Source: Pegoplata infirma (Eukaryota > Arthropoda > Insecta > Diptera > Anthomyiidae). Taken from it: a stretch of DNA of 64,000 bases. The DNA lies in NCBI GenBank assembly GCA_963921195.1, contig OY992536.1, positions 107,596,778-107,660,777 on the forward strand. The letters are read 5' to 3'. The position numbers and the translations under genes were made by a program. The notes under the pieces are model-generated. The model did no database searches and was not told the DNA's origin. It saw only the letters and a program-made list of their open reading frames with translations. Shown in pieces: positions 22,770 through 33,375 of the stretch (the stretch's first letter is position 1; every line of letters starts with the position of its first letter).

Positions 22770-25700
22770 GGCAGACATAACTTTCACTAAAGTACAAAGG
22801 GGTGTGCCATTATATGCCTTTTGTATCAATCGCTATTTAATATTGCCTATAGCATTATTTGTGTTGAAAATTTCATTGAAATCGGCTTAGCTGTTTTCAG
22901 ATTCTAATATGGCAGTAGTGTTTAAAGTAATTGGTTAAGCCGTTTTTGCATGATAGCAAATAAGCTAGAAATAACGTTCTGTATATTACAAATTGATGTG
23001 GCATTTTACTTTAATTTGTCTCATCGCATTTTATATGGAATATAGTTACAAACAGGAAAAAATATTTTTTAATTTAATACAAAAGCCCCTTTGCCCGATC
23101 GCCGCGGTAAGTACCAACTGTGGTGAAAATTTGCTTAAAATTGGTTTCACCGTTAACGCGTGAGTACGGATCAGGCAAAAATAAATTTTAATGTATTACA
23201 AAGTGGCGTCAATTCACGCCTTTGTCTGGTGGTGTCTATAGTTTCCGCCTCAATAATTACTAACTGTGGTGAAAATTATAACAACATCGGGTTCGTTGTT
23301 TAAGCGTGATTACGGTACGGCAGAAAAAACTTTCAGTACATTGCAAAAGGCGTGGCAGTTGATACAGACTAAATTTCTCGCCTCTGTTACTACTATCTAT
23401 GGAAAAAGTTTTGTTAAAATCGGTTTAGTCGTTTAATCATTATTAAGGAATAGGCAGAAACACTTTCAGTATAGTAAAAAGGCTCGGGTCAATTTACGCC
23501 CCTTTGTCCAAACGCGCTCTATTTTAATCTTTAGCTCCCTCCTCGGTAAGTACTTACTATCTGTGGTAAAAATTTCATTCTAATTGGTGTAACAGTTATG
23601 CTAGATTATGAAACAGACAGAAATAGCATTCAATAAAATAAATTTTATTAAAATCAGTATAGTCGTTTAAGCATGATAACGGAACATGCGGATAAAACTT
23701 TCAGTATAGTACAAAGGGGCATGGCATTTATAATAATCTATAGTTTCCGCCTCGGTTAGTACTACCTTTGGTAAAAATTTCATTAAAATCGGTTCTGCCA
23801 TTTATGCGTGATTACGGAACAGGAAGAAATAACTTTCTATTTAATAGAAAGGGATGTGGCATTTTACGCCTCTTTTTCGATCGCCCTCTATTGTGGCTCA
23901 TAGTTTTCGCTTCGGTTAATACTATCTGTGATGAAAATTTCATTAAAATCAGTTCAGCCGTTTAAGCATAATTGCGGAAAAGGCAGAAATAACTTTCAGT
24001 GTAATAAAAAGGGCGTGGCATTTTACGCCCCTTTTTTCGATCGCCCTCTATTATGGCTCACGGTTTCCGCCTCGGCTAGTACTATCTGTGGTAAAAGTTT
24101 TAGTGAAATCGGTTAAATCGCTTTTCAGTGATTGCGAAACAGGCATACATAGTTTCTGTATAGTACAAAGGGGAGTGGCATTTTACGACCATTTTACCGA
24201 TCGCGGATTTTTTGACCTATAGTTCCCGCCTTGGTTAGTAGTATCTATGGTGAAAATTTCATGAAAATCGGTTCAGCCGTTGTTCCGTTATTGCCAGACA
24301 GACAGATATAGCTTTAGCATGGTACAAAGGGGCGTGTCATTTTACGCCCCTTTGTCCGATCGCGGTCGCGTATGGCCTATAGTTCTCGCCTCGGCTAGTA
24401 CCATCTGTGGTGAAAATTTCATGAAAATCGGTTAAGCCGTCCTTCACTTATTGCGGAACAGACTGGTTCACCGTCAACGCGTGTGTACGAATCGGGCCGA
24501 AATAAATTTCAATGTATTGCAAAGGGACGTGGCAATTCACGCTTCTGTCTGGTCGTGTCTATAGTTTCCGCCTCAATAAGTACTAACTAACTGTCGTGAA
24601 AATTAAAATAAATTAATTATAATAACCGTTTAAACGTGATTATGGAAAGGCAGAATAAACTTTCAGTACATTGCAAAAGGCGTGGTAGTTGACACATACT
24701 AAAGTGCCCGCCTCTGTTAGTACTATCTATGGAAAAAATTTTGTTAAAATCGGTTTAGTCGTTTAAGCATTATTAAGGAACAGGCAGAAACACTATCAGT
24801 ATAGTACAAAGGCTCGTGTTAATTTACGCCCCCTTTGTCCAAACGCGCTCTATTTTAATCTTTCGTTCCCGCCTCGGTAAGTACTTACTATCTGTGGTAC
24901 AAATTTCATTCTACTTAATCGGTTTAGCAGTTTATGCTAGATTACGGAACAGACACAAATAGCATTCAATTGAATATCGGTATGGTTGTTTAAGCATGAT
25001 TACGGAACATGCAGAAAAAACTTTCAGTATAGTAAAAAGGGGCGTAGCATTTAACGCCCCCTTTTTTTGATCGCCCTCTATTGTGGATCATACTTTTCGT
25101 TTCGGTTAATACTTACTATCTGTGGTGAAAATTTCATTAAAAACAAATTAGGTGTTTAAGCGTAATTGCGGAAAAGGCACAAATTACATTCAGTGTAACA
25201 AAAAGGGGCGTGGCATTTTACGCCCCTTTTTTCTCTAGCCCCCTTTATTGTGGCTCATAGTTTTCGCCTCGGTTAGTAGTATCTGTGGTAAAAATTTCAG
25301 TGAAATCCGCTAAATCACTTTTCAGTGATTGCGGAACAGGCAGACATAGTTTCTGATTAGTACAAAGGGGCGTGGCATTTTACGCCCATTTTTCCGATCG
25401 CGAATTTTTCTGACCTATAGTTTTCGCCTCGGTTTGTACTATCTGTGGTGAAAATTTCATGAAAATCGGTTCAGCCGTTTCTCCTTTATTGCAGGACAGG
25501 CAGATATAGCTTTAGAATGGTACAAAGGGGCGTGTCAGTTTACGCCCCTATTTCCGATCGCGGTCGCTTATGGCCTATAGTTCCCGTCTCGATTAGTACT
25601 ATCCGTGGTGAAAATTTCATGAAAATCGGTTCAGCCGTTTTTCCGTTATTGTCTGACAGGCTGATATAGCTTTAGCATGGTACAAAGGGGCGTGGCATTT

Positions 25701-26100
25701 TACGCCCCTTTGTCCGATCGCGGTCGCTTATGGCCTAGAGTTCCCACCTTGGTTGGTACTGTCTGTGGTGAAAATTCCATGAAAATGAGTTCAGCCGTTG
25801 TTCCTTTATTGCTGGACAGGCAAATATAGCTTTAGCATGGTACAAAGGGGCGTGGCATTTTACGCCCCTTTTTCCGATCGCGGTCGCTTATGGCCTATAG
25901 TTACCGCTTTGGTTAGTACTATCTGTGGCGAAAATTTCATGAAAATCGGTTCAGCCGTTATTCCGTTATTGTCTGACAGGCAGATATAGCTTTAGCATGT
26001 TACAAAGGGGCGTGGCATTTTACGCCCCTTTGTCCGATCGCGTTCGCTTATGGCCTATAGTTCCCGCCTCGGTTAGTACTATCTGTGGTGAAAATTACTT
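22770..26100. repeat. ~160-bp tandem array inside a Helitron
   Basis: The phrase 'ACAAAGGGGCGTGGCATTTT' recurs every 159-160 bp on the right (near 25522, 25681, 25840 and 26001). Leftward units are progressively more diverged. Each unit also has 'CTATAGTTCCCGCCTCGGTT' and 'AAAATCGGTTCAGCCGTT'. Similarity is highest at the right, so recent expansion happened near the Helitron 5' end. Confidence 0.9.
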
Positions 26101-26340
26101 ATTGCGGAACAGACAGACAGACAGAAAGACAGACAGACAGACAAACCAACAATCAGATTTATAATATTAATAGGGATACCTTAAAGATAAAAAATAATTA
26201 AATAAATACCTAAAATTTTAAGAATAAAAACAGATAATACTTAAATTATTTTTTGAATAAACAAATAATTAGTGGATCCAGTTTAATCGTAGCAAGAAAA
26301 TAATATGTAAAAGAAAATAATTAATTAAAAGGGAAAGAGA

Positions 26341-26882
26341 TTAAATTAAGTTATGATTTTTGGCATGTTCTTCAAGCTTTCGCCTAAAGACCTGAGGAGT
26401 ATATGAAAAACACTTCAAGTCCTTAGGTAAAGCATTCCACAGTCGTATTAATCTTACATTAAATGAGCGATCATAAAAGCCAGTACGAATGCGGGGGAAT
26501 ATTATCTGAGGATTTCTTATAGAATGCGAAAAATGGAAATTTTGTACAATATAGCTAGGAAAACCTGTTATGATTAACTTGTAAAAATATATCAATGTTC
26601 TCATAAAATAAAGTTTTCAAAATCGCAACCAAGAAATTTTTTAACGTATCGTGTAACATGATTACGAAGTTTCAATCCGAAAATATAACGTATTATTCTA
26701 TTAAAGATTTTAGTAAATCTACTAAATTCACCAGCTGTGGTTCCAGAAATCACCTCAGCACAGTATAGTATATGTGGCATTAACAAAGCATTTGCAAGTT
26801 TAATTTTAATACGAAGCGGCAGATATAGATCAAGTGTGTACAACCTCCTTAATAATATTTTTTTATTAAGGAACCGTACCAT
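26341..26882 (-). pseudogene. Non-LTR reverse transcriptase C-terminal remnant
   Basis: Two overlapping frames (26882-26601 and 26604-26341) together give the thumb and C-terminal part of a jockey/CR1-type RT. Recognisable are 'LANALLMPHILYCAEV' followed by an arginine-rich 'FNRIIRYIFGL', then 'YDRSFNVRLIRLWNALPKDL' and a basic 'FRRKLEEHAK' tail. A frameshift at 26601-26604 breaks it. No catalytic YxDD motif is present, so it is not functional. Confidence 0.75.
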
Positions 26883-27015
26883 TTATGCATTTATTAATAA
26901 AGTATATTTATTTAAGAGTAATTTACAACGTTGGTATTTAAAATCGGTTAAAAATTCACTGAGTTATTAAACTTTTAATAAAAACAAAATTTTGGAATAA
27001 ATGACTGCGCAATGT

Positions 27016-28030
27016 TTTTCTACCATCCAACCATAATATGCGGGGAAAACTCACTTTGTCATTCTGTGTGAAACATATCTAAATATCGATATTGGGTCCC
27101 ATAAAGTATATATTTTTGATCAGTGATCGGTTATACGACATTCTAGCTTTGTCCGTCTGTCTGACCGTCCTTTTGTCCATCCGTGGAAGACACGAAACTG
27201 TCTAAAATAAAGGAGCTAACTCCTGAAGTTTTGACACGAATATGTGTTATGTTTATAGGACAGTGAAGTTTTTAAATGGGCTAAACCGGACCAGGGGAAA
27301 AAAGTTTACCCTTGGAGAACTAATGCAACCCCAGAAATACACTATTTTATTTTAAAGTTTTTTTGTCTATTTGTTCAACAAATAAAACATTTTTGAGTCA
27401 TATGAAGTTCATTGACCTGCTGTTGAACCAAGGGAATTAAACAGTGCCATTGTTTTGGTCCGCTTTCCTTTTAGGTTAAACGAAAAATAAAAAAAATATA
27501 AAATTTTATTATTTGAGTGTAAATATTATAATATATGAATTTGTAAACATTAATCGCTAGGGGAATGTGTCCCCAGACAGCATCACCCACAACCCCCCCC
27601 CCCTCAAACCCGCTAAACGTTCTTGTAGTTTTTTTTATTTTTATTTATCGCATGGGAAAGGTGCCCCATGCAGGCCATACATCCGCGCCGCTGAGTTCCC
27701 CTTCTCAACAACATTTTAGAACAAGAGCTTTCGCCAAACTTTTTTGCTTTGGAGTCCCATTGTCATTTTACAAGATTTACATTCCACTAAATTATCATGT
27801 CTTCTACAAGCGGACGTCCGTACATGACGGACATCTCTTCAATGTCTTAGAATCGATTACTGATCAAAAAAATATATTCTTTATGGGACTCTAGACCGAT
27901 ATTTCGCCATCTCCATAATGTCTTAGAATCGATCACTGATCAAAAAATTATATTCGCTGTGAGACTCTAGATGTTTTGATGCGTTTGGAACGGAATGACA
28001 AAGTGAATATACCCCGTACTACGGTTAGAG
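27016..28030. mobile_element. Pair of facing DINE-1-like ends
   Basis: The left side carries the 'CTCACTTTGTCATTC' end in plus orientation with GTCCGTCTGTCTGACCGTCC. The right side carries the same end inverted ('GGAATGACAAAGTGAATATA' near 27990, then GAGGGTATAAAAA). The segment AATCGATTACTGATCAAAAA occurs twice at the right. It is either a composite of two insertions or an inverted duplication. Confidence 0.5.
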
Positions 28031-28392
28031 GGTATAAAAACATTGTGCAGGCATTTATTCCAAAGTTTAGTTTTTATTAAAAGTTTAATAACTCGGTCAA
28101 TTTTTTACCGATTTTAAAAACCAAAGTTGAGTTTTTCTCACAAATAAATATACTTTTTTAATAAATTCATAAATAATACGGTTCCTTAACAAAAAAATGT
28201 GTAAAAACATCTCCAAAGTTGAAAAATAGAGAAATTTTTTTCAAAAATTGAGTTTGCTGGAGAAATACGCACAGTTGTCTCAATATTACTTAAATATTAT
28301 GTTCAGATCTTCGGAAGGTCTCAGTTTTTTCTTTCTAAAACCGTCGATAAATTTAAAATCGGTTGGTTTTCAACAAAGTTACTGGCTTATAC

Positions 28393-30790
28393 AGTGCCGG
28401 TCAAAAAAATAGCACCAACGACAAAATCTCTATTTATTCAATTAAAACAAAATATTATGTGCGTATGCGTTTAAAGTAAATATGCAATACTCTTATACTC
28501 TAAACCCTTTAAATGTTTTTACTTTTTCCAAAAATTGTGGACGGTTCGTTTTTAACAAGGTTGGCAATCGAAACGAATAACGGTATCGATATCGGTATTG
28601 GTATCGTTTTTTTATTTATTTCGGTATCGGTATCGGTTACGGTATTTAAGTTGAATCGGTTACGGTATTACCGATACCGAAACGTCAATACCGGTACGTA
28701 CCGGTATTATCAAAAAAATCCTAAAAATGTAAAAAAACGTATAAAAACTTTAAAAAAAATTGTAAAAACAAGTAGAAAAGTTAAATTCGACTTGGACGAA
28801 TCCATCGATACCCTCCACAATGCCCTTCTAAAGTAATAGTTAATTTTCTAACGTGAATCCAATTAACACTTTTGATTAGAAATATTTTATTTTGAGTAAA
28901 AAACTTTTTTTAGTCATTTTTGAAAAAAAAAAAAAAAAATAATAATTTTTTAGAGTGTAAATTTTTTTTCGAGTGTAAGTTTTTTTTGTTTTAGTATAAA
29001 AATTTTGTGAGTCACAAGAATACTTTGTAAAATATTTTCCTGACTCATCAATTTTTTTTAAACCTGGTTTAGCGTTTTTTTCAACAAGTGAATTTAAGGT
29101 GAAATTAATCTGAAGTTCACGGTTTTCTTAATAACTTTTGAACCACTGGACCGATTTGGCTGAACGGTAAATATATATGACAAGCATCAGCATCCTCAGG
29201 AATGAATTTCGAAAGTTAACGTGTTTTTTATCTCGAAAATTCACGAAAAACCGTTGCCAAAATTCAGTCTTTTGCTCATAACTTTTGAAGCACTGCGCCG
29301 CTTTTGCTGGACATTTTCCTATGTCTTTAGTACATATATATAAGCCCGTATCGATTTTTACCTTTCTTTTTTGTTTAAGCTGAAAAGGGTCCAATAAGTT
29401 TCTAATGGGTGTCAAAATGATTCCGTAAAATTTATTTCCCTCCCGCATTGCGGTTAAAGTAAAAACCCCAACAAATTACATATTTCATCTTATTTCTAGG
29501 CAACCAAGTTTTTTTTGTTGGTGTTATCTATTTGGAAAAATATGTATTCCCTGTCTAGACAAGATCACGTTCAAAAATATTGCAAACAATTTTTTTCGTG
29601 AATTATGGGAATTTTATGGACGATTTCTACGAGTTAAGCCGAAGTCCTGTGCCTTCCCCGAAGTCCCTGCCTTCCCCAAAGTTCTGTAAATATCAAAAAA
29701 ATCCTTGAACACCCACATCACGGATTAAATAAAAATCCCCAAAAAACTATACTATACAAAAGGGGTCCATAAAGTTTCTATTGGGAGTCAAAATGAATCC
29801 ATAAAAATTTCGTGAAAATCAATAATTTTCTTTTGCTCTCGCATCGCGGTTGAAGTATGGCTTTTTTTTAATTTTTATTTAATTCACGATGTGGGTGCTA
29901 AAAGATTTTTTGATTTTTATAAGACTTCGGTGAGGCATTTGGAGTACGATTTTTCATTTACAAAAACCAAAAAATTTACAAAATTTCTATTAATTTTTTT
30001 TTTTTGTAAAACAACATGGTTTTTAAGAAAACCGTTTCAATACCGGTACGTACCGATACCGAAGGAAAAGGTTTTTGGATACCGGTATCCGATACCAAAA
30101 CTGAGTTTCGGTATTGGTATTGGTACCGGTATTCAATTTAAAGGGTTTTGAAACGGATAACGGTATTGAAAAGGCATCGATTGCCAACATTGGTTTTTAA
30201 TGATCGATATTTAAAAAAAACTCCGAATCAGTGCAGTCAATAAAATAGCACCGAATTACAAAATTTCTTTAAAAAAATTAATAAGATTTTAATTATTAAA
30301 ATAAAACTGTTAAATTCTAAAGGAAGATTGTTTTTATTTCTGAAAAAAATTTAATTCATTACAAAATTTCATATATATTTTCATAAAAATATGACGTGGA
30401 AAGAATTACACTCCTTAAAAACGTTCTTTTGTAAAAAATATGATTTCTGAACATAAACCATATTCTGAAAAAGGAAAATTGGTTAGATGCGCTTATAAAA
30501 TGATTGGAAATTCAACAAAATTAACTTTAGAGCTTGAAAAACTTAGTCACAAGCGACGTTTGTCCCATTAGTGGTTAGGTGTTTGTAAAGACAATGGAAG
30601 AAAGACCCATTTACGGCAGCTCCAGAGCTAAAAAGGACAGCAAATGGCGAAAATGTTCGTCAAAGATTACAAAACAACAACATTAACGATTGTAGATTCG
30701 GAAAAGTGCGCCTACTCTCACTTAAGCATGCTGCAAGTCCTTTGAAGTTTGCTAACAGTAACTCAGAATGACCAGCTTAAAAGTGGATCA
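28393..30790 (+). pseudogene. Tc1/mariner-like transposase remnant(s), interrupted by a hAT
   Basis: A Tc1-type terminus CAGTGCCGGTCAAAAAAATA begins at 28393 after TA. A second version, CAGTGCAGTCAATAAAATAG, starts at 30231, so two related copies may be present. Sequence 30437-30790 decodes, with stops and shifts, to a decayed Tc1 transposase: an N-terminal 'SEKGKLVRCAYKMIGNST' start, 'GRKTHL' at the end of the DNA-binding domain, and a 'LKFANSNSEW' stretch. The matching right terminus is missing. The hAT 28556-30192 is nested in it. Confidence 0.55.
28556..30192. mobile_element. hAT element, TIR CAAKGTTGGCAATCG, rich in ACCGGTATCGG
   Basis: The left end CAAGGTTGGCAATCG and the right end CGATTGCCAACATTG are flanked by the perfect 8-bp duplication GTTTTTAA (28548-28555, 30193-30200). 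Both ends carry clustered ATACCGGTA and CGGTATCGG motifs. A fragment of a DINE-1-like end lies inside (about 28768-28870). No transposase. Confidence 0.9.
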
Positions 30791-30988
30791 ATGAGGGTCT
30801 TGTTGTACTCGACAACACCTACTAGAAAAAAAAAAGTATCGCATCCCAGGTTTTTTTTTACTGTCACACAGTGTTATTACACGATAAAATGTTTTCCTCA
30901 ATTTTTTTTTTTTTTTTTAATTTTTTTCTTGGCTTAAGGATTTTTAGTAATATTTAAAAATATTCTTTCAATTTTCTTCTCGTTTCAG

Positions 30989-31109
30989 AACATGTGTAGG
31001 TCTAACGGAGGCCGCTTTTAAAATGCTAACAAAAGAAGTATATGCTGAATGGTGCTGTGACAAATGTTTATCCACTAAACACATACCAATGGTCAAATTT
31101 AAATGTTAA
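30989..31109 (+). CDS. pygo: pygopus last exon (second half of the PHD finger)
   Basis: The exon begins after the acceptor CGTTTCAG and completes Arg938 (AG|A). It encodes residues 939-977, starting TCVGLTEAAF and ending KFKC, then TAA at 31107-31109. It provides the remaining zinc ligands C940, C961 and C964, the conserved Trp959 of the EWCCDKC motif, and the extreme C-terminus, which matches fly Pygo as I recall it. Without this exon the PHD finger cannot fold, which makes the 23.9-kb splice essential. The exon is too short to stand out alone; phase, splice signals and peptide all agree. Confidence 0.95.
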
Positions 31110-32458
31110 ACAAATTGTAAAACCAACAAAAAAAAACGGTCACACAAAAGCTGACAATGCAACGAACTTAACTAATGCAATGTTTTGGTTGTTTATAAAC
31201 AAGACAATGAGTGATAATAATCGAAAAACAATTTTCAGAAATACAAAATATGAAAAAAATAAAATTATTCAATTTAAACTCCTCCCTGTCGCAGTACATA
31301 AGCAACTGAAAGGACTGCCCCTTCTTCTTTTGATTGTATAAAAAGAGTAAATAAAAAAAAAAAAAGAAAACTGTATTAAAAATACTTTTAGTTTATAACA
31401 ACGATGACGATTACAACAATACCAGCACCACCAATTTAGAAGCACAGAAAACAAAATGATAAAAATCCATGAAAAATTCATGTTAAAAATATGAAAAAAA
31501 GAAAAAAATCATTCATAAAATAATTTTTAGAAAAATGTGAATTTAAGATGAAGAAATATTGAAGATGAACGAAAATTGTATAGAAATTTTTGACATAATA
31601 TTAACAAACAAACAAAAAAAGTAAATAATTAATAAAATTTAAGCAATTTAAACAAAAAAAAAAATAAATAAAATAAAAACAATTTATATCATGTTTAAGA
31701 ATTAATTAAAGAAAACAAAAAAACAGCAACATCAATATTAAGTACACATTACATCATATTTTTCTTAATTTTTTTTTAGTCTATCATTACTTTCATCACA
31801 CTCTCTGTCTCAACAATATACATATAAACAAACAAAAAAATATACATTTAATAATAAAACAATAGTTAAATTAAAGTTTATAGAAAAAAAGGGCTGGTCA
31901 TTTGTTTTTAAAAAAATTAAACACCATTTTTAATTGTACTTAGAAGTTGTTAAAACTTATTTTTTTTTTTTTAATTTTGAAAATTCAATTCAAAATTAAA
32001 TTAATCAATATCATAATTTATCCTAAAGTATTTTAAAATTGTCTTACCTTTCTATTTAACATTAAAAGGATTACGAAAAAAATCAATTGAATTTCATTTA
32101 AAAATTGAAGCTTTCATTTCAAAATTAGTTTGTTTCCATTTGAAATTTAAAATATTAAATAAATTAAAAAAATATTTTTTGTACTTCAATATTCTTTTTG
32201 AAACAAAAACATGACAATTAAATTCAAACAAAAAAACTATTTAAATTCGGAAATGAATAACTGAAAGTCGAAATAAAATCAATTTGAATTAAAAAAAAAA
32301 TAAAATGAAATGCAAAAAAAGATGAACTGAAATTTGTAAGAGATCAATTGAAATTCGAAAAAATCTAAATTTGTTCAAAATTATTTAAAAATTTTTAACT
32401 CTTAAAAACATCTAAATTTGTTTAAAATAAATTTCAAACTTGTCTAACATGTCTATTT
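31110..32458 (+). other. Probable pygo 3'UTR and AT-rich flank
   Basis: Sequence after the pygo stop is rich in A runs and CAAACAAAAAA phrases typical of long fly 3'UTRs. The first AATAAA is near 31349, with many more later, so the cleavage site cannot be chosen from sequence. From about 32040 it grades into AATTGAAATTCG-type low-complexity DNA. Confidence 0.5.
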
Positions 32459-32692
32459 GAAGGGCTTATTGTAAAAACTCGATAAACAACATTTAATTTT
32501 ATGGGGATTTTTGTCTTAAAACTTTTGAAATAATGTAGAAAATATAACTTTAGTAAACTTTCATACTTAAGATATTTGTACGAAGGGTTTAAGCTAGACT
32601 TTTACCAAAAATCTGTCTGTGGAACATTAGTAGAACGCGAAGAACACAAAAAAACAAAATGTTGCTTATCAAGTTTTTGCAGTAAGCCCTTC
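32459..32692. mobile_element. 234-bp MITE with a 4-bp duplication, copy 1
   Basis: The ends GAAGGGCTTATTGTAAAAAC and GTTTTTGCAGTAAGCCCTTC form inverted repeats of about 35 bp with a few mismatches. The flanks are ATTT on both sides. A second copy of exactly the same length lies at 33138. Confidence 0.78.
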
Positions 32693-32974
32693 ATTTCTAC
32701 AAAAAAAAGTCAGAATCTTTTAAAATTATTAAAGAAAATAAATCAATTGAAAATTAAAGATTCCAGAATTGATTTTTTCAAAATTCACGTTTTCCGAATT
32801 TGAATTGATCTTATTCAAACTTAAATTGGTCTTTTATAAAATCCAAATTAAGTTTTTCGAAAAAGATCAATTGAGTTCGAAAGACATGATTTCAAATTCA
32901 ATAAAAGCGAAAAAGCTAAAATAAAATCTAGTAAAATATCAACTGAAGTTTTAAAAAGGTCAACAGAAATTTAA

Positions 32975-33122
32975 GGCCGCTGTTCCAAAAAAAGTAATTC
33001 ACATAAAAAATGTGAAAATGACGTGATCAACAAAACGTGATCAACAAAACACTAAACTTGATTTCATGTGATACGGAAATTTTCATGTGAATTGAAAAGT
33101 TGTGAAAGACAGAACAGAGGCC
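32975..33122. mobile_element. 148-bp MITE, ends GGCCKCTGTTC, TAA duplication
   Basis: The left end GGCCGCTGTTC and the right end GAACAGAGGCC are flanked by TAA on both sides. It shares long segments with the element at 42979 (for example ATTCACATAAAAAATGTG), which has a TAG duplication. 3-bp duplications suggest PIF/Harbinger. Confidence 0.8.
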
Positions 33123-33137
33123 TAAAAATTATCAATT

Positions 33138-33371
33138 GAAGGGCTTATTGTAAAAACTCGATAAGCAACATTTCATTTTATGGTGGTTTTTGACTTAAAA
33201 CTTTTGAAATAATGTAGAAAACAGATCTTTTGAAGAAATTTCATACTCAAGATATTTGGCGGAGGGTTTAAGCAAGACTTCTCCCGAAAATCTGTCAATG
33301 GAACATCAGTAGAAAGCGAAAAACAACAAAAAATAAAATGTTGCTTAACAAGTTTTTGCAGTAAGCCCTTC
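33138..33371. mobile_element. 234-bp MITE with a 4-bp duplication, copy 2
   Basis: Direct copy of the element at 32459, with the same inverted ends. The flanks are AATT on both sides (33134-33137, 33372-33375). Confidence 0.78.
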
Positions 33372-33375
33372 AATT

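Larger units (their letters stand above)
21439..26176 (-). mobile_element. Non-autonomous Helitron carrying a ~160-bp satellite-like array
   Basis: Read on the minus strand it starts TCCCTATTAATATTATAAAT after an A and ends CAGCTAG before a T. A perfect 5-bp-stem hairpin (CCCGG-loop-CCGGG, 21453-21468) lies exactly 10 nt inside the CTAG end. All three are Helitron hallmarks, and similar ends are known from insect Helitrons. Near the 5' end is a GTCTGTCTGTCT run. The interior is the tandem array 22770-26100, plus a CACAG-ended element at 22165-22764. No Rep/helicase gene is visible. Confidence 0.85.
21325..26882 (-). mobile_element. 5'-truncated jockey/CR1-like non-LTR retrotransposon, split by a Helitron
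   Basis: On the minus strand a reverse-transcriptase C-terminal remnant (26882-26341) is followed by a 3'UTR that reaches AATAAATAAA and a ~20-nt A tail (T run at 21327-21348). The 3'UTR phrase 'GGGCCCTAAGGGCTCGGTT' lies just before the tail. The Helitron 21439-26176 sits inside the 3'UTR. The right boundary is taken from the end of readable RT. Confidence 0.65.
7134..30988 (+). other. 23.9-kb pygo intron that splits the PHD finger
   Basis: The donor AG|GTAAGT (7134) and the acceptor TTTCTTCTCGTTTCAG (ends 30988) are both strong and keep the frame (phase 2). The intron falls between zinc ligands H937 and C940. It consists largely of the nested transposable elements listed separately. I found no other coding exon inside it. 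Confidence 0.93.

Noticed and set aside
22770..26100. Possible CRISPR-like array
   Set aside because: Units are ~160 bp and diverging, with no constant repeat plus unique spacer pattern; eukaryotic satellite inside a Helitron.
27565..27894. 109-residue frame in the pygo intron
   Set aside because: Lies inside a DINE-1-like repeat and is broken in sister copies at 17086 and 36762.
28513..28836. 107-residue frame with IGIGIV/VSVSV pattern
   Set aside because: Translation of the CGGTATCGGT motif array of a hAT end.
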